From Heterodera schachtii (taxonomy: Eukaryota > Nematoda > Chromadorea > Rhabditida > Heteroderidae): 64,000 nt of DNA. Under the pieces are notes generated by a model. The model ran no database searches and was not told where the DNA came from. It worked only from the letters and a program-made list of their open reading frames with translations. This document shows, one piece after another, positions 16,936-29,385 of this stretch. Position numbers and translations under genes: made by a program. Position 1 is the stretch's first letter, and each line of letters opens with the position of its first letter. The stretch is taken from assembly GCA_023374025.1 (NCBI GenBank), contig SIJG01000036.1:381426-445425 (forward strand), written 5' to 3'.

Positions 16936-19900
16936 GCACAAAAGTGCCGAGGACGGACGAAAGTGCCGAAGGGACAAAATGGGGAGAGGGGAAGTGCCAA
17001 AGGCAATACAACGGGGCATTTGGGAAATTTGGGAGGACAAATGAGTGGGTGAGAAGCCAATAGGATTAATGAGTAATGAGGGGCACATTTTTCAGCATTT
17101 TTGCGGAGGGAATGCCATGGCGTAATTTCCGCGGACGGCAAACGGCGAAAACGAATTATAACGGTCAAAGGGAAAGGGGCAGCGAATGAACGAACGAATG
17201 AATGAAAGACCGACCGACCGAATGGTGTGACGGGGGGGGGCGAATGATCGGAGGGTCCGTCCGAAGTCTTTCGCAATATTTGCTGAATGTTTTCACTTTT
17301 TCTTGTGAGCGCACAGTGTGGCCGCACTCTTTCGCGCCTTTTGCGTCTGTACCTCTCCCAATTGCACACTATTTTGTTGTGTCACCCCTTTTCTCTGCCA
17401 CGCGGTGGGAAATGGACGTCGGAAAAGAGAAAATGAGCAAAAAGAAGGAAAATGGGCGATGGATGGACAGGACAGCCCCCGGGGACGAGCAAAGGGTAGG
17501 AAAACAACTGCTGATGGGCAGGAGGAGGAGAAGGCCAAAGGCCAGAGCAAAGGGACGGACATCGCCAGCAGAAGGGACAAAACAGCACAACAGAAGAGGA
17601 GGGGGAGGGGGAGGGGGGGATGAGTGACAAAACAGGGGAAAGAGTGGGGGAAAGGGGTAAAAAGAGGGAGAGGAACAAAGGGGGAAGGGATATGGAGGGG
17701 ACAAAAACAGTGAGGGGAGAGAAAAAGGGGGACAAGGGGGCAAAGGAAGGAGTGGGATAAAACAGAGGGGAGAGGGAAAATGAACAGGGGGAGGGACAAC
17801 GGTCGGCTGGCGCTAAGAGAAAGCGAACACAGAAAACATTTGACCGGTGGGCCAAAGCGAAACATTAGGGGGAAGGGAATGAATTAAAATGCCAAAAATG
17901 TACAAATTAAATGGGGGGGGGAGGGATTCGTGCCGATGGTTAAATTTAACAGACAAAGTGATTGTTGGGATTGAATCTGTGAAATGTTCCAACGGTGAAT
18001 TGGAAATGCTCCAACATTAATTTGGGGGTGGACCAACGGCAGCAGTCGAACCTATCGGAGGGATGACAAAGGCCAAATGGAAATTGGGGAGGCGGTGGAG
18101 GAGGAGGGGGAGGGGAAGACGTGAAGTGGACGGACGATGGATGGGAGGGAAAGAGGAGGGAAGGGAGGGAGAGGGAGGGGGATTGGGTTGAGAAAGGTCG
18201 CCGGATGAGCGAATGGAAGGGGGAGGGGTGAATGATTTTTGTGGGCATCTGACGGACCGCGCTGGCAACAACGCCCCCCCCCCCTCCCCTCTCCTCTCTC
18301 CCCTACCTTTCCCTCGCTCCCCCTCTCTCCACCCCACCCCAGGTTACCCTCTCTCTTTCCTCTCTCTCCCTCTCTAGCCCTCTCTCTCCCCCACGCTTCC
18401 TCTCTCCTCTCCCTCCCCCCTCGGCGCCCCCCCCCCCCCCGCCATCCCTCGGCCCACCTCACCAAATTCGTCTTCAGCCGATGATAGTGAAATGGGAAAC
18501 ATTTTTGGGTGGGCGAAAAAAAAAAGAGAAAAACGGACTAAAGTAAAAAGGAGGAGGTGGACGAAAGGCGAAAATGAAATGAATTGAACACGGGGAAAGA
18601 GAAGGAAAAGCGAGGGAAATTTAAAAGGGACAGAGAAAACGGGGAAAGATGGAAAAAGACAGAAAAGCGAACAGACGTGGCGATTGAGTTAAAAAATAGA
18701 CAAAGTTTTAGGGGCGGCGATGATTTTTCTTTTGGCAGACCGACGGACGGAGGGACGGAGGGACGGAGGGACGTGGGATTGGGGACAAAGGGCGCTGGAG
18801 GGATAGGCAAACACAGTGAGAGGGTGAGGAGGTGAAGGGGCGGGGGACAGGGGACGGGGAATGGGCCGCGGTCCGTCGGGCGGTCGGTCCGTCCGTCCGA
18901 CCAATTGCGCAACCCGACCGACAGCCGGGGTTGCTGTTGATGAGAGAGCTCGCCGGCGGATGATGGCGGAGAGATCGACACGGGGGAGGGAGGGGGGGGG
19001 GAATAAGGGGGCAAAAGAGGGGGTAAAGGGGGAGAGAATTGTTTGCACTTCGCCTCTGTCAGAAAGACGAACAGAAGGAACAGAACCGGATGGTGAACTG
19101 TGGAGGACAGGGCATGGGGACGGAGAAGTAAAAACATTGAGGAAATCAGCAGGAGAAAGTGTTCGGGGCGGAAGGACAGAAAAGGAAAAGATGCCAAAGT
19201 CAAATTTAAATATGGGATTTTTGGTTTGACGGAATGCCAAAAAAGGTTTATGTGTTTAAAATATGCCATCCCCCCTTTCTTTGTTAATATTTAATATTTT
19301 AGGGAATAATTTAAATTTCTTTTGGCTTTTTCGGGGGATTTGTGCACGTACAGTTCATCATGATGCATGTGCACGTGCATATATTCATTCATTCATTCAT
19401 TCGTCGTTCGTCTCCTCCCTTTTTTCCCTCTCCAATTGTCTCCACAAAGTGAGGGCCATTTGCTGTCGTCGTCGCGTGAAAGGGAAAAGTGAAAGTGATT
19501 TGGGGCAACCGGCTGGCAGCAACCGAATGGGCCCGGTCGTCCGTCGGTCGGTCGGTCGGCTGTCCCATGCGACGACCGATCGAGAATGGAGGACGATGCT
19601 GATGATGATGATGATGATGATGTGATGTTCTTCTTCAGTCTGCTGCTCCTGTAGGGGTTGCTTTTGGGCGGAGTTTCCTCCTGCTCATAACCCACGAGAG
19701 GGCAAAGGGAAGGGGGGGGGGGGGAAGGCCCCGCGTCTATTCTCGTCATGTCCTCCTCCTGCTCCTCCTCTATCTTTTTTCTCTCCATGCTCTTCCAACA
19801 TTGCTTTTCCCTTCTCTACTCGTCTTCCTCCTCCACTTCATCTGCCTCCCCTTTTCCCTTTCCTCCCTTTTCTCTTCCTCTTCCTCCCTCCTCCCCGTCT

Positions 19901-22900
19901 TCTTCTTCTTCTTCGTCCCTCCTCCTTTTCTCTGCTCCTCTCCATTTCGTATTTTCTCTTCCAGCGATGCTTCTTTTCTCTTTCCTCTGTTCCTTTTCTT
20001 CCTCCTTAATCCGCCTTTCTTTTCCTTCCTTCCTTTTTCTTTCTTTTTGTCCACCCCCATTATTTTCCCCTCCGCCCTTTCACTTTTGTACGAGAGTGGG
20101 TCCCTTCGTCCCGTCGAGGGCCCCAACCTCAACACCCCTCCTTCCCTCTTTCCTCCTGCCCCGGGTCCTTCCTCATATCGTTGGATGATGATGGGATGGG
20201 ATGCGTGGTGGAGGGGGAGGGGGGAGGGGAGGCGTGTGAGGGGGGCGTGGGGGGGGGGGGACGGGGCGAGCGGATGATTGTTCAACGCGTTGGTTGGTTG
20301 GTTATTTTGTTGTTTGTTGTCGGATGGACGACGCCGGGGGACGAGGGACAAACAAAAAGAATGGGCAAATGGAAGAAAAAAAGAACGGAGCAACAAAAAG
20401 GCGAGGGGAAAGGGGACAAATTTAGACGGGCACAAGGGAAAACGGGGGAAAAGGGGGGGGGGTCTAAAAATAATCGGCGGATGAATGAATGGGGGGAGGG
20501 GGGGGGGTAAGGGAAGGGGCCCTGGGGTGATCCATCCCATCCCCCCTTAAGGGGAAGTGCAAAGTCACAGATGCTAATTGTAAGTCCGAGGCTTGAAGCA
20601 GAAGACTGGACTTTCGAGAACCGATTCTCGAAAGTGAGATATATAAATGAGAAGGACAGAGATGATCTGCTGATCAGAAAGAAAAGAAGGAAACGGTACT
20701 AAATAAAATTTAAAAAATAAATTAAAAATAAATTATTTCTTTCAAATGAAGGAAAATGGTAATATTTTTGGCATGTTTTATCATTTGGCATTGTTTTCGG
20801 AGTAATTTTGATTATTCCGTCCAATTTCATAGAGCTGATCATTAATTAAAGTTCGTCCATTGTTTTTTTTTGTGAGTGATGTAAAAATGCCATGGAAATA
20901 AATAAACATTTTTGCGCTTATGCCTAAGAAATGCGCGAGATTTGTGCTCCCGGGACAGTGATTTTTTACGATTGTTGACGCGGGAAAGGACAGGAAAAGT
21001 GAATGGGGGAGGGGGGGGGGGGGACGGGACAACAAAAACAGCGAAAGAAAGAGGGAAAAGGGGGGGGGGGGAGGGAGAAGGGAGGGGTTGTTGACAGACG
21101 GCCAAAGGATTGGGACAGAGGGAGGGAAGGGGGGGGGGAATATTATGAGAATGGGGGGAGGGGACTGCTGACAATGGGAGACGAGGGGTGGGGGGGGGGG
21201 TCGAGGGGAGTTCGGCAAACAGAACTTGGGCGGAGGGGACGGCCGTTCGACTGAGTCGGCCCGGAAAAGTCTGCCGGGAAAATGCCGAAAATTAGTCAGG
21301 GATTGTGTCTTATGCCATTCTGTTATTTCCACTCTGTCGAAGTTACATTGAAAAATGGACCGAGAAAATATTCGATTTCGCGACAGATTTTTGTTGGGTT
21401 TTTCAACGGACGATTTGTGTTGAATTGTTGCGGTTGCGTCGTCACCATTTGTTTGGGTAATTTGGTGTGAAATTTAGGCAATGAGAAAAATTCGAATTGA
21501 GCGAATTTGGCGGAATTAAAATGGACGGACAAAAGGAAGAACGGAATTTGGGCGGACAAATGGACAAAACACGTAAGGACAAACGGAAACGGACAAATAG
21601 TCAATGGTCATTAAGAGAAAGAGAAAAGCCAAAATAATTAATTAATTACCAAAGAGAGTTAGTTAAAAAAACTATTAAATGAATTTGAATTTGACCTGGC
21701 CCAATCACACTTTGATAAGATCGACAGAATTTCCACAATTCATTCGCATTTCATTGAGTCTCATGGGGAAAAAAGAACGGACAAACACACAAAAAAGGGA
21801 TGATTTGGATGGGGGGGGGGACGACGAATTGGACGACGGACGGACGTTCGCCTCCACTCGTTCAGTCTTTCTCATCCAGCCGGGGGGGGGGGCAACGGAT
21901 GAGAGGGACACACCACCGCTCCTCCCCTTCCCCCTCCCCTTCCCCCTCACTGCCCCCCCCCCCCTTCCCTTTTGCCCCCCCCCCCCTTCCCTTTTCCCCC
22001 CCCCCCCTCTTCCCATTGCTGCCAGGCCGCCTCTTTGTTCAGCCGTGGCGGTGGGGTGGAGCAGCAGCAGCGAAAGAGACCCACGAGCCTAACCACCAAA
22101 AAGCCAGCTCACCATCGCATTGCCAGCCATCAGCCGATGGGACGACGGAAGGACGAAAAGGACGAAAAGATGGCCAAGGGACCGCCGTGGGGGGGGGGGA
22201 GGGCGGAGGCCATCTGTTTGCCTTTGCCTTTTCTCCATTTTTTGTTTCGCATTGCATCTTGCCCCGTTCGAGAGCGAAAGAAATGGGGGAAACGGAGGGG
22301 GGGGGGGAGAGAGGGATGACGGACGAAATGATGGGAAGGGATTGGGTGGGAGAGGAAGAGAGGGGAGAGAAAGGGCGGAAGAAAGACGGGGGAAGGTCCA
22401 CCAAAAGCAAACGCATCACGCGGGAGACGGACAAAACGAGTGTTTGATCAGTGAATGCGTTCGGGAAAAGCTTAATTGATTAGAGTTCGAATGGCATTTT
22501 AGGGGAAGAAATTTAAATGGCCAAAAGGAATAAAAGGCAAGGCTTACGCCAAATGAAAGGCGATTCATTAACATTGGCCAAATCAACTGAAAGAATTTCA
22601 TTGGATTCAAATGGCGAGAAAGGAAAAAGGGGAGGGGGAGAGAAGTGAATGAACACAGCGACGTGTCCAATCCAATCCAATTCTGATTGCGTCCCCTCCG
22701 GGGCACCCTTTGTGGCTCTTTCGAGGACAAAGCGGCGAGAAGAAATGCCCCGTGGGGAGGGAAGGCAAAGAAAATGCCAAAGGATGAATAAGCCCCTGAG
22801 GGGGGGGGGGTGATGATCAGTGGAGACAGTAAAGCAAAAGGAATGGGCGGAAAAGGGACAGAAGGGGAAAAAGGGGGGGGGGAAGGAGGGGAATTTGATG

Positions 22901-24594
22901 GTCATAAAAGCTAAAATAAGCGGAAAATGGGAATAAATGGCACAGAAAGAGCAGCAGAATGTACAAAAATGGGAAAAGAAAGGAAATATTAATATGTAAT
23001 GAAAGAAAATAATAGGAAGGATTAATTAACCAAAAGTCAACTAATTAAATGGAACTAAAATCGGTCATTGGCATATTTCGCCGGTTTGGCACAATGCTCC
23101 GTCCCAATTGGCCACCATCCCATTTAGGGACGGGGAGCGGCTGGCGTGGAAGTGCTGCTTCCTTCTACTTTTGCAGTTGGAGTGCCCCTCGCTCTGTCCC
23201 CAATCCATCGGTCGTCGCTGCCCCCCCCCCCCCCCTCAACTGGTCCGTGTCCCCCCCCCCCGTGTCTCCCCCCGTGTCCGTCCTTTCCCCCCCCCCCCCC
23301 CCCATTTGCTTGTCGTGGCCCCTTTCGTCTCCGTCCGTGTCCATCCCCTGGGGCAGGAACTGGTCGTCGTCCTCTCCCCGTGCTGTCCCTTTTGCGCTTC
23401 ATCTTCCCACCGTCCCTCCCTTTGCTTCCCCCCCCCCCTTTCTTCTGCCCACTTCTGCCGCCGCCGATCAAAATCCAAATCCAAAGCGTTGCGCAATTGC
23501 ACCCTTTTCTTAGGGATGGCTATCTCTTCCTTTTTATGGGCACATCGGAGGCTTTTGAGAGGGCGGACTAATTTGGGGGGTGAGGAGTCCATTTGGACAA
23601 TTTTGGGGAACTTTTTTATTATTCGCCGGGGGGGGGGGAGGAGAAGGGGAGGGGGAACAGGTTGTTGTTGTTGTTGTTGTCGTCGTGTTGTTACTGTTGC
23701 TGTTGTCGCTTGTCATGATTGTGGGCCGTCTGAAGGATGTGACCATGAGAAAAACCTGTTTTCTGGGCTGAGAAGCCTAAGTTGGTCACACTATTTGGTT
23801 GGTCATTATGCCAAAAAAAAGGTAGGGAAGAGACTGCGATGGTGAGGAAGGGGAGAAAGAGGGAGGGATGAGGAGAGAGAGAGGGAGCGAGGGATGAGGA
23901 GAGAGAGGGGGAGGGATTGAGAGAGTGGAAGAGAAAGTAGGGATAACAAATAGTTAAGTTCTTCCACATCCCCAATTTTTGTTGGTCCCTTCCAAAAAAA
24001 ATTGTGAGTGACCCCTTAGGGTAGGGAGAGAGACGGGGAGATAAATTGGGTTAAATGAGTGACGTAATTCGAACTTTCATTTGCAAATTTAAAAATCGCG
24101 CACTTTTGAGTTATAATTTTTATGGGCTGCGCTTAAAAAATCACCATTTATTGGTTCTGGAATTTTGCCCCGGGTGTCGTCGTTTTTCGGGGACATAAAC
24201 GACGTAATGCCCCCCCCCCCCCTCCCTGTGCTGGGCAAAAGCCGTGTCCGCAGTGTGCTTCTTCGACGAGTGGACGGAAGGGATCCACGCCCGTCTCCGC
24301 AGCGGAAAAAAAAGTGGACGGAAGGACGCGGTAGGGGGCGAAGGGGGGGGACCGGTTCCCCCCCCCCCCCCCCCCCCCCCCCCCTCCTCCCCCATCACTT
24401 TTTTCGATGCTATTATATATTATATATTCTGTCGGGGTAAGGGTGCGGGGGAATGTTTGCCACCCCCTCCCCTGGCGAAGCCCTGCGTCCGTCCATCCGT
24501 CTGGGAATGGCCACAAACACGTCGTCCACCCCCTCTACGCTCTCCTGCTGCTTCTTCTATTGCTCTTCCAGCTCTTCTTTCTCTCGCTTTTCCC

Positions 24595-24626
<32 letters not shown>

Positions 24627-27554
24627 CCTCTTTCTTTTCCTTCTTTCCTTTCCTTCCTCTTCCTCGCCTTCTTCCGTCTGGCCCCTCTCTTCCTCTCCCT
24701 ATCCCCCTCCATATGGACAACCCTTCGGGGTTGGATGAGTGGGCGGCGATTATTTTTCCGGCTGGACTTTGGAGATGGGGGGAAGGGGGAGGAGGAGGAG
24801 GAGGGGTGGGAGGGGAGGAATGTGTGTCGGCGGACTCATCCGTCGTCCGACGTCACATGGGCGGACAAATGGACAGGCGGACGGACGGAGACACTTTTTG
24901 TGTATTACGACGACGGCCTAGGCGAATGACCAATGGGCAAAAAAAGAGGGGGGGGGGGGGGAGATTTTTTTACGAAAATAAAAGCAAAAAATAATTGACG
25001 AGAGATAAAAACGACAAAATAAATGACAAAATAAACGGCAGGGAAAAAGGGAAAATGAAAAATGGACAGCCGACGAATGAGTTTATAATAAGCAATTTAA
25101 ATTTATTTACATTTTACAGAGAATGAAAACATTTGGAAAATCAAAAAAAAAGTCATTTGGCCAAATGTCGTCCAAATTTCGGCTTTATTTTTATAGCCGT
25201 AAATAATAAAATAATGGGGCAGGACAAATCCGCCGATTGATGGCAAAACAAAAACAAACAAACAAAACAATTTTGAAGAGGGGGGGGGGGGGATAAATGT
25301 ACGACGAAAGGGGGGAAAGTTGCGGGCGATCGACGAGACGACGACACAAAAAAGTGACTGATTTGCGTGGAAACGAAGGAAATGGGGGCCATTGGGTCAC
25401 CAAAAACAATGGGCGGGGGAGGGATAATCCGACGGATCACTCCGCCGATCAGCGGAGAAAGGCAATTCCGATCGGATTCAGTCAGTCAGTCAGTCCACGG
25501 CATTTATTAATAAAACATAAATTTATTTATTTATTTTTTCTCCCCCAGCCAATGCTTTGCAAAATCAAAGGAAAAGCGAATGGAAAATGTCCGCCTTTCT
25601 TTTTCATGGGATGGACGGACGGACAACTTCTGTCTTTTGCTGGAAAGCGTTCACAACTGCCCCAGCATTTCCAACGGAAATGCGGCCGAACGAATGAACT
25701 GTTGTTGGGTTGGGTTGGACATGGCACTCTTTCCCTCCCTTCCCTCCCTTCCCTCCCTTCCCTCCCCACTCTCTCTCCACTCTCTTTCCCCTTCCCTCTC
25801 TACTTTTTCTGCTCTCTCTCCCCCGTCCCATTTTTTTCCCTCGGCCGAACATTTTCACTCGGGGCAATCGGAAGCCAAATGTTTTGGCCAATACCCACGT
25901 AGGAATGGGTATTCTTTTGACTTGAACATCTCCGGAGCAAAAGCAATTCGATATTAAGTCATTCCCAAGCGAAAAGGGACGGAGAAAAAGAGCCAATGGT
26001 CCGTGAAAAAAAGCAATTGGAGACGAACTGAACAGATCAGACCAGACCAGATCAGTCCTGACAAATGAGTAAAAAGAGTGGGAAGGGAATGATCAGAGAC
26101 GGACTAATCAATGAATTAATTATCACACACGGAAAGTAATTTATTTAAATTTTTAAAACCAAAAATATTAGGACTGAAGTGTCAGAACAGGTAATTGGCC
26201 AACAGACAAAGGCCACAAGGTTCATGGATTGGATTCATCTCTCCCCGTGGGGGGGGGGGGGAGGGGTGCGGTGGGGGAACAGGCGTCAGTCAGTCCGTCA
26301 GTCCGTCCGTCCGTCCATCCCCCGTATGTCCGTCCGCTTTTAGTCCATCCGTGCGGCGGAGGTTTTATTTTGCAAGGGAATGGCTAGGGCGGGGGGGGGG
26401 GACGTGAGGAGGAAGGGAAAAAGGGAGAGGGAAGAGAGGGGGAGGGGAGGGATCGAATGCTTATCATCGCACCAATCGGTCGGCTGTCTGGGGGAAAAAC
26501 AAACAAACGTAAAAACAAAAGGAAGAAGAGACAAACGGTAAACAAAACGAAGGAAAATGGACGAAAGAGAATAAATGACCAAAGGAAAAGCAAAAAACAA
26601 AAAGGAAAATACAAAAAGGGAAAAAAGATAAATTGAAATGACCAATGGAAGTAAACGTAACGCAGAAAAAGGGGGGGAAAGAGGGGGGGAAAGGGGGGGA
26701 AGGAGTGACCTCGACCACCCCGGCAAAAAATAGGCGGGGGGGGGGGGGGGGGCGATTGATTGTTGCTGTTGCGTCGCGTTGCGAATTGCGATGGTCATCG
26801 GTCGGTCGGTCGGTCGATCGGCTGGCAGATCACTCACTCATTCACTCGTCCGTCCGCCCATTCATTCATTCGCTTCTGCCAGCCGAAACAGCGCAAAATG
26901 ACAAGGCGATGCCCCCCCCCCCGTCCCCTCCCTTCCCATTTGTCCCCCCCCCCCGCGCCGATCGCCCGGCAAAATGCGTCAAGGCCAAAATGACCAGCGC
27001 AGAGGCAAACAAAACAATTTACAAATGGAGGGCAAAGATAGCGCCATTCTCCCAACGATTTAATTTAAAAATTGGGGAAAAAAATGATTTTTGACTGAAA
27101 ATGGGAAAAGTGGACCAAAAACCCTAAATCGAATTCGAACATTTGCATGTGCGCGTTCATCAATTTCATCCAAAAATAAATTTAAAACTTATCTTTCCTG
27201 AGAAATTCTTACTTTTTAAGGGTGTCCTCGGACCTTTCTCAAAACACACAAAAGTGGGTTTTTCTACAAAAATTGTCACAACTTTTCTCATAAGACACAA
27301 CAAATTTTAATTAAATTTTATTTGTCATTTATATAATTATTTACAATAAAAATAATATCTTGAGTTGCTCTGTTGGTGTGTGTTTATGTGCATGAATTGG
27401 AAAGAAAATAACAGAAAAAAAAAACAGACGGAAAAACGCCCGGGGGAAAATGCCAAAGGGCGGGGAAAGACGGCACTCGGGGAAAAGTCACGGAGAGAAA
27501 AACGATGGACAAAGAGAGAGAGAGAGAGAGAGAGAGATTCGAAGAAATGTTAAG

Positions 27555-29385
27555 AGAGAGACAAAACGCCAAACAAATGCCAACTTCAAAGGAATATCAC
27601 TTCGTCCTCCTCCCCCTCCTCCGCCCCTTCTCCGTCTCCCACCGCTTTTATTCGTCCGCCATTTCTCCGCCAGTCCGTCCGCTTGTGTTGTTCATCTTCC
27701 GCTCGTTCTGTTACTGCTTGGCCTCCCATGTCTGGAAATCGTTGAATTTGTGAGAATTGGCAATTTTCTGTTTTTCAGGCAATCACACATTAAATTTTTC
27801 TATTCTTTTCATAGTTAAACTAATTAATTAAAAAATGTCACTATTCGGTCTATTATTTTTGTTGTTTGGCTACCGTTTCCTCTCCCATTGCCGGGGATAC
27901 TGTCATTTGTCCTTTCGTTACTGTCCCATGGCTTCCGCTGGCAGTGATTGTGCCGGTCGTTTTGGTTATTTATTGTTCCGCTGTTAACGATTTCATTGCT
28001 TTTTTTGTCATTTTCGTTGGAGTCAAAAGAGTCAGCGGATTGTGAAGCAGCAGAACAGAGAGAAGAAGCGGAGGACGAACAGAAGCGACCAGCAGAAGTC
28101 GCCGATTGAGAGCAGAAGGAAGAGACGGCGGACGGTCGCCGCGAGTCGGACGAACGGTCGGGCGGGGCGCCGGAAGCGAACGATACGCCGGTGGAGGGCG
28201 GAGAGGCGCCGCCCGTGGCGTTGTCGGCGGCAACGCTTTGCTGCCGCTCGACGTCCGCCGCGCCTTGCGGCATTTCCTCCCGCGAGGCGGCCATCGCACG
28301 GACAACCAAAGACTGTAAAATATGGTCAAAAACTAATAAGAAATACGGTATCGGTTTATTATTTGGGTTAATTAACCCTCATTAATGGCTAATGGGCCAA
28401 TTAATTAATTATTAATTGCTTATTTTTCATCCGATTGACCTTAAACGATTTTCCCGTCCTTTGTCCTTCGCTTTTCTTTGCGTCGACCGAATTTTGTCTG
28501 AAATATATATTTTTTAATTGTTTTTTTTTATAATTAGTTTTTTTAGTAATTTAAATACCGTTTTGATTGAAAAAGTGGCGTATTTCCACCATTTTCTTGC
28601 GATTTTTTCATCGCCACCGAATTTTTCGCGTTTGATGAGAAGCCGCCCGGGGCAACGACAGAGAGGAGTCTAATTAGCAACAATTACAATTTTGAATTTT
28701 GAACTACAATAAAAGTGCATAATTTATACAAATTACCGTATTAGTTTAATTTTTAGGCAATTTTGTTTCCAAATAGGTTTTTTTTTTTCTAAAAGCTGTT
28801 CGGCTTTTTCCTTATAATAATCCTGAAAAACTTGGCCAGAGTCGGGTCCGATTCTTCCACTTTAAATGATTGTCTAAAAATCATCAAAAATTCCATTTAA
28901 AAAACATAATTTTTGGGACTTTGTATTCGTTTATTAGATTATTATTTTTATTGCGCTTTTGTTTTTTATTTTTTATTTTTCACCTGCTAACGGTCGGTTT
29001 CTTTTTCTTTTCCTCTGTCCCGTGGTGGAATTTGACCTTTCGGACGACGCAATTGCAAATCACACAAAGGCCGAAAAGGAGAAAGAAAACTGAAAAAAAA
29101 TAAATAAAATAGTGAAAATATAAAAATTAAAAATGAATAAAAAAAATATAAATTAAATAAATAAAATGTATAAAATCGAAAAAGGGGGGGGGGAGAAGAA
29201 AATAAAATGTAAATAAAAACAAAGTGGAAATAAAATGAACAGAAGAGAAGTGATTTTTAGACTTATCAAAGAATAAATTAAAATAAAAATAAAATTGCAT
29301 TTTAAAATGCAATTGAAAAGTGTCACAAAATAATTAATTAAATTAATTCTTACCAATGCAAATGCCGTTGAAAATGAGAATGTAA
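27555..29385 (-). repeat. right arm of inverted duplication (partner about 1,270-3,165)
   Basis: On the - strand this interval reproduces the exon order of 1,270-3,165. The strongest identity is in the first part of the intracellular exon (28,312-28,160) and the terminal exon plus 3' flank (27,731-27,555). Confidence 0.85.

Larger units (their letters stand above)
13018..27585. other. 14.5 kb gene-poor, homopolymer- and tract-rich block
   Basis: I found no credible gene. Long apparent frames are translations of polypurine/polypyrimidine DNA. Contents include dozens of G or C runs of 8-28 nt (examples 16,047-16,068, 23,283-23,303 and 24,358-24,384), (CT)n tracts (14,215-14,240, 15,740-15,770, 24,595-24,620), (GGAC)n or (CCGT)n repeats (16,895-16,920, 18,740-18,770, 26,285-26,315) and purine arrays. 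Short AT-rich spacers with AATTAATT and AAAATGCCAAA separate them. The block lies between the 5' side of the AT-hook/BCL11 unit and the 3' end of the complete Notch ligand. Confidence 0.6.

Noticed and set aside
18017..22450. Many long Pro/Ser/Gly/Arg-rich frames
   Set aside because: Composition follows G/C runs and polypyrimidine tracts, frames exist on both strands at once, and no conserved residues were recognised.
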